DNA of 64,000 nt from Desulforapulum sp034007745 (lineage in GTDB: Bacteria; Desulfobacterota; Desulfobacteria; Desulfobacterales; Desulfobacteraceae), in the NCBI GenBank assembly GCA_034007745.1, contig JAVEQI010000008.1:1-64000 (forward strand), read 5' to 3'. Below are positions 33,305-41,749 of this stretch, piece after piece. Each line of letters begins with the position of its first letter. Positions within the stretch are counted from its first letter, which is position 1. Made by a program: the position numbers and the translations under genes. The notes under the pieces are model-generated. The model was not told the origin of the DNA and made no database searches. It was given only the letters and a program-made list of their open reading frames with translations.

Positions 33305-33979
33305 TTACACCTCACCTTTCCGGTTGGATCCGGATGATTTCAGCCGTTCAAGTTCCTGCTCGATCTCGTCGTCGGTGGCAAGGGATTCAAACGCCTCGTC
33401 AAGGGTGGGTTTCGTGCCGAAATTGACAAGATCGGCCTCGGCCTCCATGCGGTTAATGCGGTTTTCAAAGGCATCAAATCGGGCCAGGGTATCGGAATTG
33501 TCCATGCGGCGGATCTCCTCCCGGGCCTGGCGTTTTTTCCTGGCATGGAGATGTCGCTGGACAAGCATCCTCTTTTTTTCCCTTGAACTTGCGAGCTTTT
33601 CCTCGAGCTGAACGATATCATCCTGGTATTGGGCGACAAGGCCTGCAAGCTCTTCAATCTCTTCGTTCAAACTGTCCACGACCTTTGCGAACCGCCTGCG
33701 TTCAACAAGGGCCTGCCTTGCAAGGTCATCCCTGTTCCTTGAAACGGCAAGTTCCGCCCGCATGCTCCAACTGTCCATCTGTTCTTTTGCCCGGGCAAGA
33801 TTCTGTTCAACCCGTTTTTTGCCTGCCATGGTGCCGGCACAGGCGGATTTAAGCTCCACAAGGGTGTCCTCAATCTCGCGGATCATGAGCTTGATGAGCT
33901 TTTCAGGATCTTCGGCCCTGTCCAGCATCCCGTTGATGTTTGAATTTATGATATCCTTGAATCTTGTAAAAATACCCAT
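33305..33979 (-). CDS. pspA: Phage-shock protein A
   Basis: A 224-residue, nearly all-helical peripheral membrane protein (GIFTRFKDIINSNINGMLDR at the start, DPEKLIKLMIREIEDTLVE next). PspA binds stressed membranes as a scaffold and, when free, inhibits PspF. The order pspA-pspB-pspC with a divergent pspF is the classical arrangement. AAGGAGAAAAATC lies ahead of the ATG, and a sigma-54 promoter is 40 bases upstream. Members of the ESCRT-III superfamily share this fold. Confidence 0.95.
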   Translation of the reverse strand: MGIFTRFKDIINSNINGMLDRAEDPEKLIKLMIREIEDTLVELKSACAGTMAGKKRVEQNLARAKEQMDSWSMRAELAVSRNRDDLARQALVERRRFAKVVDSLNEEIEELAGLVAQYQDDIVQLEEKLASSREKKRMLVQRHLHARKKRQAREEIRRMDNSDTLARFDAFENRINRMEAEADLVNFGTKPTLDEAFESLATDDEIEQELERLKSSGSNRKGEV

Positions 33980-34018
33980 GATTTTTCTCCTTTTGTTGGG
34001 GGTTTCCCTTAACTGAAC

Positions 34019-34033
34019 GCACGATGCGTGCCA
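34019..34033 (-). promoter_or_regulatory. Sigma-54 promoter of pspABC
   Basis: On the minus strand the sequence reads TGGCACG-CATC-GTGC. It matches the -24 element TGGCACG exactly, with the correct four-base spacer and one deviation in the -12 element (GTGC for TTGC). It lies 40 bases before the pspA ATG, on the side facing the gene of its expected activator PspF. Confidence 0.8.
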
Positions 34034-34210
34034 AGTTCCCCAACTCTTACCATGTCAAAGGCCCCCATTGCCTGGAGAGGCCCAATACCAGGGGTATTCA
34101 AGTAAAAATCAAACAACCGGCAACGAAAAACCAAGTTGACAAAGCAGCGAGGCAAGTGGTATTGATGACCAATTCAAGGTGTAAAAAAACACAAAAAGGG
34201 CAAACAAACC

Positions 34211-35248
34211 ATGACCATCTCCAATTCCCCATTCTCTTCTCTGGGCTCCACCACTCACGAGGCCCTTGGTCATTCAGAGGCGTTCCTCGATTTCCAGGAA
34301 CGCCTCGCCCGGGTCGCCCCCATTGACCGACCGGTTCTTTTGCTTGGAGAACGGGGAACAGGTAAGGAACTTGCCGCAACAAGGCTTCACTTTCTCTCCC
34401 ACCGCTGGCAGGGTCCGCTGATCACCTTAAATTGCGCATCCCTTACCCCGGCGCTTGTCGAAGCCGAACTTTTCGGCCACGAACGAGGTGCATTTACAGG
34501 GGCGGACAGTCGCCGCACAGGCCGCTTTGAAGCGGCAAACAACGGCACCCTTTTCCTGGATGAGATCGGAGCCATCCCCATGGAGATCCAGGAGAAGATA
34601 CTGCGGGTGGTTGAATACGGCAGGTTTGAGCGGGTGGGAAGCTCGTCACCCATCGAGGTGAATGCCAGAATTATCAGTGCAACCAACGTTGACCTTGCCG
34701 CAAGAAGCGAAACCGGCAAATTCATGCCAGATCTCCTTGACCGCCTGAGCTTTGAAGTGTTGTTTCTCCCGCCCCTGCGCAACAGAAACGGGGACATCCC
34801 CCTCCTTGCCGAGCACTTTTCCCGGGAAATGGCCAGGGAACTCGGCATGGCTGAAACTCCCAGGTTTTCCACCGAAGCCGAAGCCCTTCTTGAGGCTCAC
34901 CCCTGGCGGGGAAATATCAGGGAGCTTAAAAACGTTGTTGAGCGAGCCGTCTACCGTTCCAGCAATCATACCATCAGGGATGTCATTTTCAACCCTTTTT
35001 CCTCACCCCACGGCAATTTGCCGGAAAGGCCCGACTCTCGCGAAGAGCAAAAAAAGGCTGCTTCAGCCCCTGGGGATATTTTCCCCGACTTCACGTCCAT
35101 GCCCCTTAAATCCGCCGTCTCAACCCTGGAAAAAATACTTTTAGAACGGGCACTTGCCAAATCCAGACACAACCAGAAACGGGCAGCAACCCTATTAGGC
35201 CTATCCTATGACCAGATAAGGGGGCTTATTCGAAAACATCGACCTTGA
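34211..35248 (+). CDS. pspF: PspF, sigma-54 activator of the psp operon
   Basis: A 345-residue AAA+ activator without any receiver or sensor domain, as in enterobacterial PspF. Walker A GERGTGKE, the sigma-54 loop GAFTGA, Walker B GTLFLDEIGAI and the segment WRGNIRELKNVVERAVYR are all present. A Fis-like helix-turn-helix ends the chain (NQKRAATLLGLSYDQIRGLI). PspA would inhibit it by binding the AAA+ domain. It diverges from pspA across a 231-base region containing the sigma-54 site, which also leaves room for upstream activator sites. Confidence 0.95.
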   Translation: MTISNSPFSSLGSTTHEALGHSEAFLDFQERLARVAPIDRPVLLLGERGTGKELAATRLHFLSHRWQGPLITLNCASLTPALVEAELFGHERGAFTGADSRRTGRFEAANNGTLFLDEIGAIPMEIQEKILRVVEYGRFERVGSSSPIEVNARIISATNVDLAARSETGKFMPDLLDRLSFEVLFLPPLRNRNGDIPLLAEHFSREMARELGMAETPRFSTEAEALLEAHPWRGNIRELKNVVERAVYRSSNHTIRDVIFNPFSSPHGNLPERPDSREEQKKAASAPGDIFPDFTSMPLKSAVSTLEKILLERALAKSRHNQKRAATLLGLSYDQIRGLIRKHRP

Positions 35249-35332
35249 AAAAGAGTCCAAACGTGATTAATATGTGAAACGTTTATTTTTAAAACAGATT
35301 CATCAACCAATTCACACAGGGGGAGCCTTCAC

Positions 35333-36031
35333 TTGTTCACAGAAACCATTACTTTTCAGGCAGCCTTCATGGCGGGACTGCTCTCATTTTTTTCACCCTG
35401 CATCCTCCCCCTTATTCCAGCCTATTTCACCTTTATTACAGGGCTTTCCCTTGATGAATTAAGTCTCGATAATAGGGAAATTCGAAAAAAGGTGATGCTC
35501 TCCACCCTGGCCTATGTGTCCGGTTTTTCGTTTGTATTTATTCTGCTGGGGGCGTCCGCCTCGTTTCTGGGCAGCTTCATGGCTGAATACACCTGGCTTA
35601 TCCGGTATCTTGGCGGGGCTATTGTGATCATTTTCGGCCTTCACCTGCTCGGTGTTATCAATATTAAGGAGCTCAACTTTGAACGAAAGATCCACCTTAA
35701 CCAAAAGCCCGTCCACCTCATGGGCACCTTTGTCATCGGCATGGCCTTTGGTGCTGGATGGAGCCCCTGCATAGGACCGCTTCTAGGCTCTATCCTGATT
35801 GTTGCAGGAAGCCAGGATACCGTTGTCAAGGGCATGGTCCTCCTTGGAATTTATTCGGCTGGGCTTGCCATTCCTTTTATTCTGATCTCCCTGTTTATAA
35901 ATCGGCTCCTCGATATCATGCGGCGGGCCACCCGGGTTATATCTTACATCAACAAAATATCCGGCATTCTCCTGATCGTCCTTGGCATTCTGCTCATTAC
36001 GGACAGATTCAGAATCCTTGCCGGATTATAG
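35333..36031 (+). CDS. CcdA-family thiol:disulfide transmembrane electron carrier
   Basis: A 232-residue protein of about six helices, starting at TTG 35333 with GGGGGAGC upstream. The redox cysteines are in FFSPCILPLIPAYF near residue 20 and in GAGWSPCIGPLLGS near residue 140, the standard CcdA/DsbD beta-domain pair. CcdA moves electrons from cytoplasmic thioredoxin across the membrane. The secreted thioredoxin-like protein encoded 20 bases downstream is its likely acceptor. The high number of c-type cytochromes in this genome makes haem-site cysteine reduction a fitting role. Confidence 0.9.
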   Translation: MFTETITFQAAFMAGLLSFFSPCILPLIPAYFTFITGLSLDELSLDNREIRKKVMLSTLAYVSGFSFVFILLGASASFLGSFMAEYTWLIRYLGGAIVIIFGLHLLGVINIKELNFERKIHLNQKPVHLMGTFVIGMAFGAGWSPCIGPLLGSILIVAGSQDTVVKGMVLLGIYSAGLAIPFILISLFINRLLDIMRRATRVISYINKISGILLIVLGILLITDRFRILAGL

Positions 36032-36051
36032 ACAAAAAGGACCTGATCACC

Positions 36052-36507
36052 ATGAAAAAAAAGATTCTCACCACTCTGCTGGCCCTCGTGTTCGCTGCCA
36101 TCCTCCTGCCCCTTACAGCATCGGCCAAGGAGATCAACTGGCAGAAGTACGACAAGGGTATGGCCATGGCAGGCGAACAGAACAAAAAAATATTTATCTA
36201 CTTCCACGCAGAGTGGTGTTCCTACTGCTCAAAGATGGAACGAACCACCTTCAATCAATCTTCTATAATAGACTATATAAATAAGAACTTCATTGCGATC
36301 AAGGTTGATTCTGACCGGGAGCAGGAAGTCGCAAAAAAATATTACATCAGGGGCCTTCCAGCCCTGTGGTTCCTTAAAGCCGATCATACTAAAATTACCA
36401 CCCTGCCGGGATATGTCGATGCAAAGACCTTTGACAGCATACTGAGATTCATAAACACCGAAAGCTATGATAAAATGACCTACAAAGATTTCAAAAAAAC
36501 ACTATAG
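36052..36507 (+). CDS. Secreted thioredoxin-like protein
   Basis: A 151-residue protein with a signal peptide ending near ASAK (about residue 25). The thioredoxin fold has the active site WCSYC near residue 56 and the cis-proline segment RGLPALWFL near residue 100. This resembles the C-terminal domain of DsbD and of thioredoxin_7-type proteins. Paired with the CcdA gene it makes a split DsbD. It would keep periplasmic cysteines reduced for cytochrome c maturation or disulfide isomerisation. Confidence 0.88.
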   Translation: MKKKILTTLLALVFAAILLPLTASAKEINWQKYDKGMAMAGEQNKKIFIYFHAEWCSYCSKMERTTFNQSSIIDYINKNFIAIKVDSDREQEVAKKYYIRGLPALWFLKADHTKITTLPGYVDAKTFDSILRFINTESYDKMTYKDFKKTL

Positions 36508-36520
36508 GGAGGAGGTTTCC

Positions 36521-36712
36521 ATGCCAATCTATGAATATCGATGCGAACGCTGCGGCGCAACCTTTGAAAAGCTTCTCTTTAAAGGAGAGGAAAACGGGAT
36601 AAAATGCCCTGAATGCGGAAGCAAAGCCGTTATAAAGCTAATGAGCGCAGCAAGCTTCATGGGGCCTGGCATTGGCACCTGTGCCGCAGGTACCCCCAGG
36701 GAATTTTCCTGA
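36521..36712 (+). CDS. FmdB-family zinc-ribbon protein
   Basis: A 63-residue protein opening MPIYEYRCERCGATFE with a second knuckle CPECGS, the standard single zinc ribbon of the FmdB family. The tail is Gly/Ala/Ser-rich, as usual. Family members are thought to be small regulatory or stress-related zinc proteins, but no firm function is known. GGGAGGAGGT precedes the ATG. It follows the thioredoxin-like gene by 13 bases and is probably co-transcribed. Confidence 0.85.
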   Translation: MPIYEYRCERCGATFEKLLFKGEENGIKCPECGSKAVIKLMSAASFMGPGIGTCAAGTPREFS

Positions 36713-36750
36713 GCCGGCTGACACCCGAGGAGCAGTTTGCTCCCCATGGG

Positions 36751-36900
36751 ATAGCTGTTAGCTTTTAGCCGTTAGCGATTAGCTGTTAGCTAAAAACTAA
36801 TGGCAAACAGCTAAAAGCTGTTTTTTATAACCCCCCATGTCCTTTTGGACACAACAAAGAATGAAATTTAAGAGCAGTTAGCTAACAGCTAACAGCTAAA
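36751..36900. repeat. AGCT array with GTCC/GGAC hairpin
   Basis: ATAGCTGTTAGCTTTTAGCC and further units face AGTTAGCTAACAGCTAACAG across the hairpin CCATGTCCTTTTGGACAC. The block ends directly at the ribosome binding site AAAAAGGAGAAAG of the cyclophilin gene. It may fold into a long stem in the 5' part of that message. Confidence 0.75.
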
Positions 36901-36911
36901 AAGGAGAAAGA

Positions 36912-37418
36912 ATGATCCAGTTAGACACAACCATGGGAGAAATCCTGATTGAACTTGACCAGGAAAAGGCACCAAAAACCTGTACCAACTTCCTTGAATA
37001 CGTCAACTCCGGCCACTACGACGGCACCATCTTCCACAGGGTGATCGACGGCTTCATGGTCCAGGGCGGCGGCATGACCGAAGATATGGTTGAAAAACCC
37101 ACCAACCCGGCCATCGAGAATGAGGCCGACAACGGGCTGACCAACGCTCCCTACACCATTGCCATGGCAAGAACCATGGCGCCCCACAGCGCAACGGCCC
37201 AGTTTTTCATCAACGTAAAGAAAAACGATATGCTTGACTTTAAATCTAAAACGGCCCAGGGATGGGGATATGCCGTTTTCGGCAAGGTGACCAAAGGCCA
37301 GGGAGTGGTCAACAAGATAAAGGCAGTTGCCACGGGCAACAAGGCGGGCCATGGTGACGTGCCAAAAGAGCCCATAACCATCCTCAAGGCCCGGGTTGTT
37401 GACCAGGAAAAAGATTAG
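36912..37418 (+). CDS. ppiB: Peptidyl-prolyl cis-trans isomerase, cyclophilin type
   Basis: A 168-residue cytoplasmic cyclophilin (no signal peptide) of the PpiB type. Active-site segments are FHRVIDGFMVQGGGMT, with the catalytic Arg, and SATAQFFINVKKNDML, with Phe and Gln in place. It speeds proline isomerisation during folding. It precedes the Kef-type antiporter by 34 bases but shows no functional link. The 5' end lies immediately after a repeat array. Confidence 0.95.
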   Translation: MIQLDTTMGEILIELDQEKAPKTCTNFLEYVNSGHYDGTIFHRVIDGFMVQGGGMTEDMVEKPTNPAIENEADNGLTNAPYTIAMARTMAPHSATAQFFINVKKNDMLDFKSKTAQGWGYAVFGKVTKGQGVVNKIKAVATGNKAGHGDVPKEPITILKARVVDQEKD

Positions 37419-37452
37419 GGACTCGGCAACAAATTAAACCTCTGGAGCCTCC

Positions 37453-39426
37453 ATGGGCATTGTAACAGATATTGTATTCATACTTGTAGCAGGCATGATC
37501 GGAGCGGTTGTGGCACGCCTGCTCCGCCAGCCCCTTCTTCTCGGTTATATCCTCGGCGGTGTCCTTGTGGGACCCTATACCCTAGGCCCCAAGGTAACTG
37601 ACACCCATGTGATAGAGCTTCTTGCCGAAATCGGAGTTGCCCTGCTGCTCTTTGCCCTTGGCCTGGAGTTTTCCCTTAAAAAACTTAAACCGGTCCGCTT
37701 GATCGCCCTCGTGGGAACCCCGATTCAGATCGGGCTGGTCATCCTCATGGGGTGGGGTATTGGCCTATGGTTTGGGTGGAACCACACCGAGTCCCTGTGG
37801 TTCGGTGCCTTTATCTCCCTTTCGAGCACCATGGTGATCCTCAAGACCCTGGAGAGTCAGGGATATCTCGGCGCCCTGTCCAGCAAGGTGATGATCGGGA
37901 TGCTCGTTGTTCAGGACCTAGCCGTGGTGCCCATGCTGATCATCATGCCCACGGTTGGCAGCCCTGATGCCGGTCTAATGGTTCTTGGCATGGCTGCCGT
38001 CAAGGCGACCCTGTTCCTCCTTGCCATGATCTTTCTGGGCTCCCGGGGAATTCCGGCACTCATGCGCATGGTGGCCCTTGCCGATTCAAGGGAGATGTTC
38101 ATGCTTGCCAACACGGCAATCGCCCTTGGCGTCGGCTATGCAACCTATATGCTGGGGCTTTCCTTTGCCTTTGGCGCCTTTGTTGCCGGAATGGTGCTCA
38201 GCGAATCTGAGTATTCCCACCAGGCCCTTGGGGATATCATTCCCCTGAGGGACCTTTTCGGACTTCTCTTCTTTGCCTCCCTTGGCATGCTCATCGACAT
38301 CGATTTTCTGAAGGCAAACGTCGGGCTTATAATTCTCCTTACCGTGGTCGTCTCCATTGTCAAGGGAGGTGTATTCTGGTCCCTTGCAAAGATGTTCCGA
38401 TACGGCAATGTGGTACCCATGGCCCTTGGCCTCGGCATGTTCCAGGTGGGCGAGCTATCGTTTCTCCTAGCCCGAGTAGGAGTTGATGCAGGAAATCTTC
38501 CCCGGGACAGGTACGCACTTTTCCTTGCCGTCGGCATCTGCACCATGGTTCTCACCCCGCTTCTTTCCAACCTTACCACCCCCATCTATGCAAGGATTCG
38601 CAAACAGGGAAACCAGATCCTGGAAACTATCAACATTCCCCAGGATCCCTTGAAAGACCATGCCGTCATAATTGGTGTCGGAAGAATCGGAAGCCAGATC
38701 GCCCTGATTCTGGAAAAACTGGGCCTGGGATTTATCCTTGTCGAACAGGATACCCGACGGATGGAAGTCGCAAGGGCCAACGGGTGGCCCATTGTCTGGG
38801 GCGACGCCCAGCAGGAGGCCGTTCTCAGGGCAACGGGCATCAAAAAGGCAAAGTTAGTCATCATCACCACACCCTCCCCTGCGGACAGCCGACAAATTGT
38901 GGAACAAATTAAAAATCAGGTCCCGACTCTTGCCATTGCAGCAAGGGCCTCAAGCGAAGATCACCTTAAACAGCTCTACGAAAAAGGGGTGACCCAGGCC
39001 ATCTATCCCGAACTTGAGGCTGGACTTGAGCTCACCCGCCAGGCACTGCTCTCGTTTAACCTGCCCCTGGCCGACATCCAGCAATTCAGCGATTCTGTCA
39101 GACAGGAACAGTATGCAGCCGTGTTTGAGGCCCATCCCGAATACAAGAAGCTTTCGGCAAGGCAGAGTGCAGAGGCCCTGCTGGTTCTCCACTGGATTGA
39201 ACTGCCCCCCCAGAGCCATATGTGCCGGCAAACCATCGCCCACCTCAACATCAGACTTAAAACAGGGGTCAACATTGCAGGCATCCTAAGAGACGGGCGG
39301 CTGATCGCAAATCCCGGGGGAGACCTGGAACTTGCCCCCAACGACAGCCTGGCTGCCCTTGGTTCACCCCTTGAGATCGCAAACTTCAACAGATTGATCG
39401 CCCAATCCACACAGGATTACGCCTGA
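37453..39426 (+). CDS. Kef/CPA2-type cation:proton antiporter with TrkA domains
   Basis: A 657-residue protein with twelve or so helices in residues 1-385 (CPA2 family; LGYILGGVLVGPYTLGPK, FALGLEFSLKKL and FISLSSTMVILKTLES). It is followed by a TrkA-N/RCK nucleotide-binding domain starting with HAVIIGVGRIGSQIALILEK near residue 400 and a TrkA-C domain near residue 570. Relatives (YbaL, KefB/C) move potassium or protons under nucleotide control. Whether glutathione-type gating applies cannot be told. Confidence 0.9.
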   Translation: MGIVTDIVFILVAGMIGAVVARLLRQPLLLGYILGGVLVGPYTLGPKVTDTHVIELLAEIGVALLLFALGLEFSLKKLKPVRLIALVGTPIQIGLVILMGWGIGLWFGWNHTESLWFGAFISLSSTMVILKTLESQGYLGALSSKVMIGMLVVQDLAVVPMLIIMPTVGSPDAGLMVLGMAAVKATLFLLAMIFLGSRGIPALMRMVALADSREMFMLANTAIALGVGYATYMLGLSFAFGAFVAGMVLSESEYSHQALGDIIPLRDLFGLLFFASLGMLIDIDFLKANVGLIILLTVVVSIVKGGVFWSLAKMFRYGNVVPMALGLGMFQVGELSFLLARVGVDAGNLPRDRYALFLAVGICTMVLTPLLSNLTTPIYARIRKQGNQILETINIPQDPLKDHAVIIGVGRIGSQIALILEKLGLGFILVEQDTRRMEVARANGWPIVWGDAQQEAVLRATGIKKAKLVIITTPSPADSRQIVEQIKNQVPTLAIAARASSEDHLKQLYEKGVTQAIYPELEAGLELTRQALLSFNLPLADIQQFSDSVRQEQYAAVFEAHPEYKKLSARQSAEALLVLHWIELPPQSHMCRQTIAHLNIRLKTGVNIAGILRDGRLIANPGGDLELAPNDSLAALGSPLEIANFNRLIAQSTQDYA

Positions 39427-39539
39427 CAACTGGCATAAGGACCGCAGATTAAATAACCTGTTTGAAAAAAAATCTTTTTCTGTTAATCTTGTCCATATCC
39501 ACAAAAAACAGTTTGACCTGACGATATAGAGGGGAAAAC

Positions 39540-39806
39540 ATGAAATCTATCCGGGCAGATTACGACAAGGAAACCCAGCAAACAACCGTCAAGGAAGGAG
39601 CCAAACCCGAAGACTGGGTAAAGGTATGCACCCGTTACAACGACGATGTCCATCGCATCCTTGACGTTGAATCCATCGAGGGTTTTACCGCACTGTACCG
39701 CTGTTTTGACGACGACAATCGAGAAGCTTTTTATCTTGTCAACGAAGATGAAAGCCTGTTCCGACTCAGGAGAAAACACTTTCTGAGGAACATTGGCAAG
39801 GGCTAA
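39540..39806 (+). CDS. Conserved-looking 88-residue protein of unknown function
   Basis: A small acidic soluble protein with no signal peptide or membrane segment. GAGGGGAAAAC provides a good ribosome binding site, which supports it as a real gene. Residues 38-80 (VHRILDVESIEGFTALYRCF, then DDDNREAFYLVNEDESLFRL) look like a small beta-rich domain. I do not recognise the family. It converges on serB with a 4-base overlap of the stops. Confidence 0.65.
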   Translation: MKSIRADYDKETQQTTVKEGAKPEDWVKVCTRYNDDVHRILDVESIEGFTALYRCFDDDNREAFYLVNEDESLFRLRRKHFLRNIGKG

Positions 39807-41026
39807 ACCAACCCGTTGTAAAACTCACGCTCGTGCATGCCCATGAGGTACAGGAGCCCGTCAAGCCCCACACTTGAAATTGCGGTATTTGCCCTTTCCC
39901 TGACAATGGGTTTGGCATGGAAGGCAACCCCCAACCCTGCGATGCTGATCATAGGAAGATCGTTGGCCCCATCACCAACGGCTATGGTCTGCTCAATGGA
40001 GATCTGCTCTTTCCGGGCAAGCTCCTTTAGCAGCAGAGCCTTTTTTTCACCGTCAATGATCTCGCCTGTCACCTCTCCTGTCACAACACCGTCCCGGATC
40101 ACGAGCTCATTGGCATACACATAATCAAATCCCAGCAGATCCTTTAAATAGTCGCCCACAAAGGTAAATCCACCTGAAAGGATTCCAAGCTTGTACCCAA
40201 GCCCCTTGAGGGTGGAAGTCACAAGTCCCACCCCTTCCGACAGGGGAAGGGTTCGTGTAATATTTTCAAGCTCACTCTGCTTGAGCCCCTTGAGCAGGGC
40301 CACCCTCTTTCTAAAGCTCTCCTTAAAATCGATCTCACCGGCCATGGCCGAACGGGTAATTTTTGCAACCTCGTCTCCCACCCCTGCAATCTTTGCAAGC
40401 TCGTCGATCACCTCGGCCTGGATCAGGGTAGAATCCATGTCAAAAACAACAAGCTTTCTATTCCGGCTGTAGATATTGTCCACATGAAAGGAGATATCTA
40501 TGCCCATCCTGCTTGTGATCTCCATGAAGCTGCCCCGCATGGCTCTGATATCCAGGGGTTTTCCACTGACTGAGATCTGAATGCACGCCCTTGGATTTAC
40601 AGGCTCCCTCTCAAGGGAAATTCTGCCGGTCAACCGAGTAATGCAGTCAATGTTCAGATCATTTTCCGCCAGTACCGCCGCCACACTTGAGATCTGGCGA
40701 GCCGTGATTTTTTTGCCAAGCAGGGTGATAATGCGCCTTTCCCGTCCCTGGGCTTTGACCCAGTGCTCGTAGGATGCCAGGTCAACGGGCTTTACGTCAA
40801 TGGCAACCTCCAACTGATGACCTTCAAAGAGAATATCTTTAAAAATCGCTGAAAAATCTTCCCCTTTGGGGATTTCCACAAGAATGCCAAGGGAGATATG
40901 CTCGTGGATCACTGCCTGGCCGATATCAAGGACATTGGTGTTATACTCGGCAAGAATAGCCGTGAACTTTGAAACAAGCCCTTTTCTGTCTCGGCCGGAA
41001 ATATTGATCAATACTGTTTTACCCAT
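39803..41026 (-). CDS. serB: Phosphoserine phosphatase with two ACT domains
   Basis: I prefer the ATG at 41026, since AAAGGG lies before it, over the ATG at 41047. The 407-residue protein has two ACT-like regulatory domains (about residues 1-80 and 88-175). The HAD phosphatase domain carries motif I VVFDMDSTLI, motif II LSGGFTF and motif III GDGANDLPM. It makes serine from phosphoserine as the last step of the 3-phosphoglycerate route. ACT domains in this enzyme typically bind serine for feedback control. Confidence 0.93.
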   Translation of the reverse strand: MGKTVLINISGRDRKGLVSKFTAILAEYNTNVLDIGQAVIHEHISLGILVEIPKGEDFSAIFKDILFEGHQLEVAIDVKPVDLASYEHWVKAQGRERRIITLLGKKITARQISSVAAVLAENDLNIDCITRLTGRISLEREPVNPRACIQISVSGKPLDIRAMRGSFMEITSRMGIDISFHVDNIYSRNRKLVVFDMDSTLIQAEVIDELAKIAGVGDEVAKITRSAMAGEIDFKESFRKRVALLKGLKQSELENITRTLPLSEGVGLVTSTLKGLGYKLGILSGGFTFVGDYLKDLLGFDYVYANELVIRDGVVTGEVTGEIIDGEKKALLLKELARKEQISIEQTIAVGDGANDLPMISIAGLGVAFHAKPIVRERANTAISSVGLDGLLYLMGMHEREFYNGLV

Positions 41027-41070
41027 TAAGATATGCCCTTTGTTCATTGTTCGTTTTATTTTATAAGAAA

Positions 41071-41180
41071 CAGCTTTTAGCTCTTAGCTCTTAGCTAACA
41101 GCTAAAAGCTAACCGCTAACAGCTATCGTGTTTCATTGTTGGTTGTGTCCGCAGGACATGGGGGTTTATATGAAACTCCC
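41071..41180. repeat. AGCT array plus GTCC/GGAC hairpin
   Basis: CAGCTTTTAGCTCTTAGCTC, TTAGCTAACAGCTAAAAGC and further units lead into GGTTGTGTCCGCAGGACATG and GGGGTTTATATGAAACTCCC. This is the most complete copy of the composite repeat, lying just upstream of serB. Confidence 0.75.
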
Positions 41181-41283
41181 TACAAGAAACTTGAAACTTG
41201 AAACAAGAAACAAGATCCTGACTCCCTTGTGCTGGCGAGTTTCAATCTTCGTTGTGTCCGCCAGGACATGGGGGTTTATATGA
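41181..41283. repeat. TTTCAAG and GTCC/GGAC modules
   Basis: AACTTGAAACTTGAAACAAG is followed by GAGTTTCAATCTTCGTTGTG and TCCGCCAGGACATGGGGG. The final GGGGGTTTATATGAAACTCC repeats the end of the preceding block, so this region holds two copies in tandem about 110 bases apart. Confidence 0.65.
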
Positions 41284-41324
41284 AACTCCCGTCGAAACAT
41301 CACATAGGAAGTACCGACTTCAGA

Positions 41325-41504
41325 GCCCACTTTGGTCGCCCTGCCAGGAACATTGTAAACCAAAGGGGGTAGGGTTTTTGCCCTTCCAGGCGTTAAGAAG
41401 CGCAGGCTGTTTGAGGACTTTAGCCCGCAGTTCCTGCGCTTTAGCCTGGAAGGGTAAAAAGCCCCCCGACGTTTACCGTTCCGGGCAGGGCGACCAAAGT
41501 GGGC
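41325..41504. mobile_element. MITE-like element, type B, with long terminal inverted repeats
   Basis: Both ends read inward from GCCCACTTTGGTCGCCCTGC, and similarity between the arms extends about 55 bases, including GTAAAC, GGGGG, TTTTT and CCCTTCCAGGC in the same order. The centre holds GCGCAGG and CCTGCGC. The element is 180 bases, has no gene, and is unrelated to family A. It is probably a small non-autonomous transposon or the remains of an insertion sequence. Confidence 0.65.
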
Positions 41505-41522
41505 GGAATGATACCATTACCC

Positions 41523-41649
41523 GCCATGCCCCATTGAGTTTCATGCTTCGTTGTGTCCGCAAGGACATGGGTTATATCAAACCATTCACAGGCTTTCCCA
41601 TTCCGAAAAAACCCTATCCATATAGTATGGGCAGGGACAATACTCAAGG
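41523..41649. repeat. 127-base direct duplicate, left copy next to N gap
   Basis: This sequence, beginning GCCATGCCCCATTGAGTTTC and ending ACAATACTCAAGG, is identical to 41750-41876 on the other side of exactly 100 N. An identical 127-base overlap at both contig ends is what a k=127 de Bruijn assembler leaves before scaffolding. The duplication is therefore probably artificial. Confidence 0.85.
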
Positions 41650-41749
41650 NNNNNNNNNNNNNNNNNNNNNNNNNNNNNNNNNNNNNNNNNNNNNNNNNNN
41701 NNNNNNNNNNNNNNNNNNNNNNNNNNNNNNNNNNNNNNNNNNNNNNNNN
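41650..41749. other. Assembly gap of 100 N
   Basis: Exactly 100 undetermined bases, the conventional filler for a gap of unknown size. The flanks are the same 127 bases, so the true sequence may have a single copy and no gap, or several repeat units collapsed here. Confidence 0.98.

Noticed and set aside
34279..34305. Hairpin GGCGTTCCTCG / CAGGAACGCC inside the start of pspF
   Set aside because: It lies within a well-conserved coding stretch and is best explained by codon choice; no neighbouring regulatory signal supports a role.
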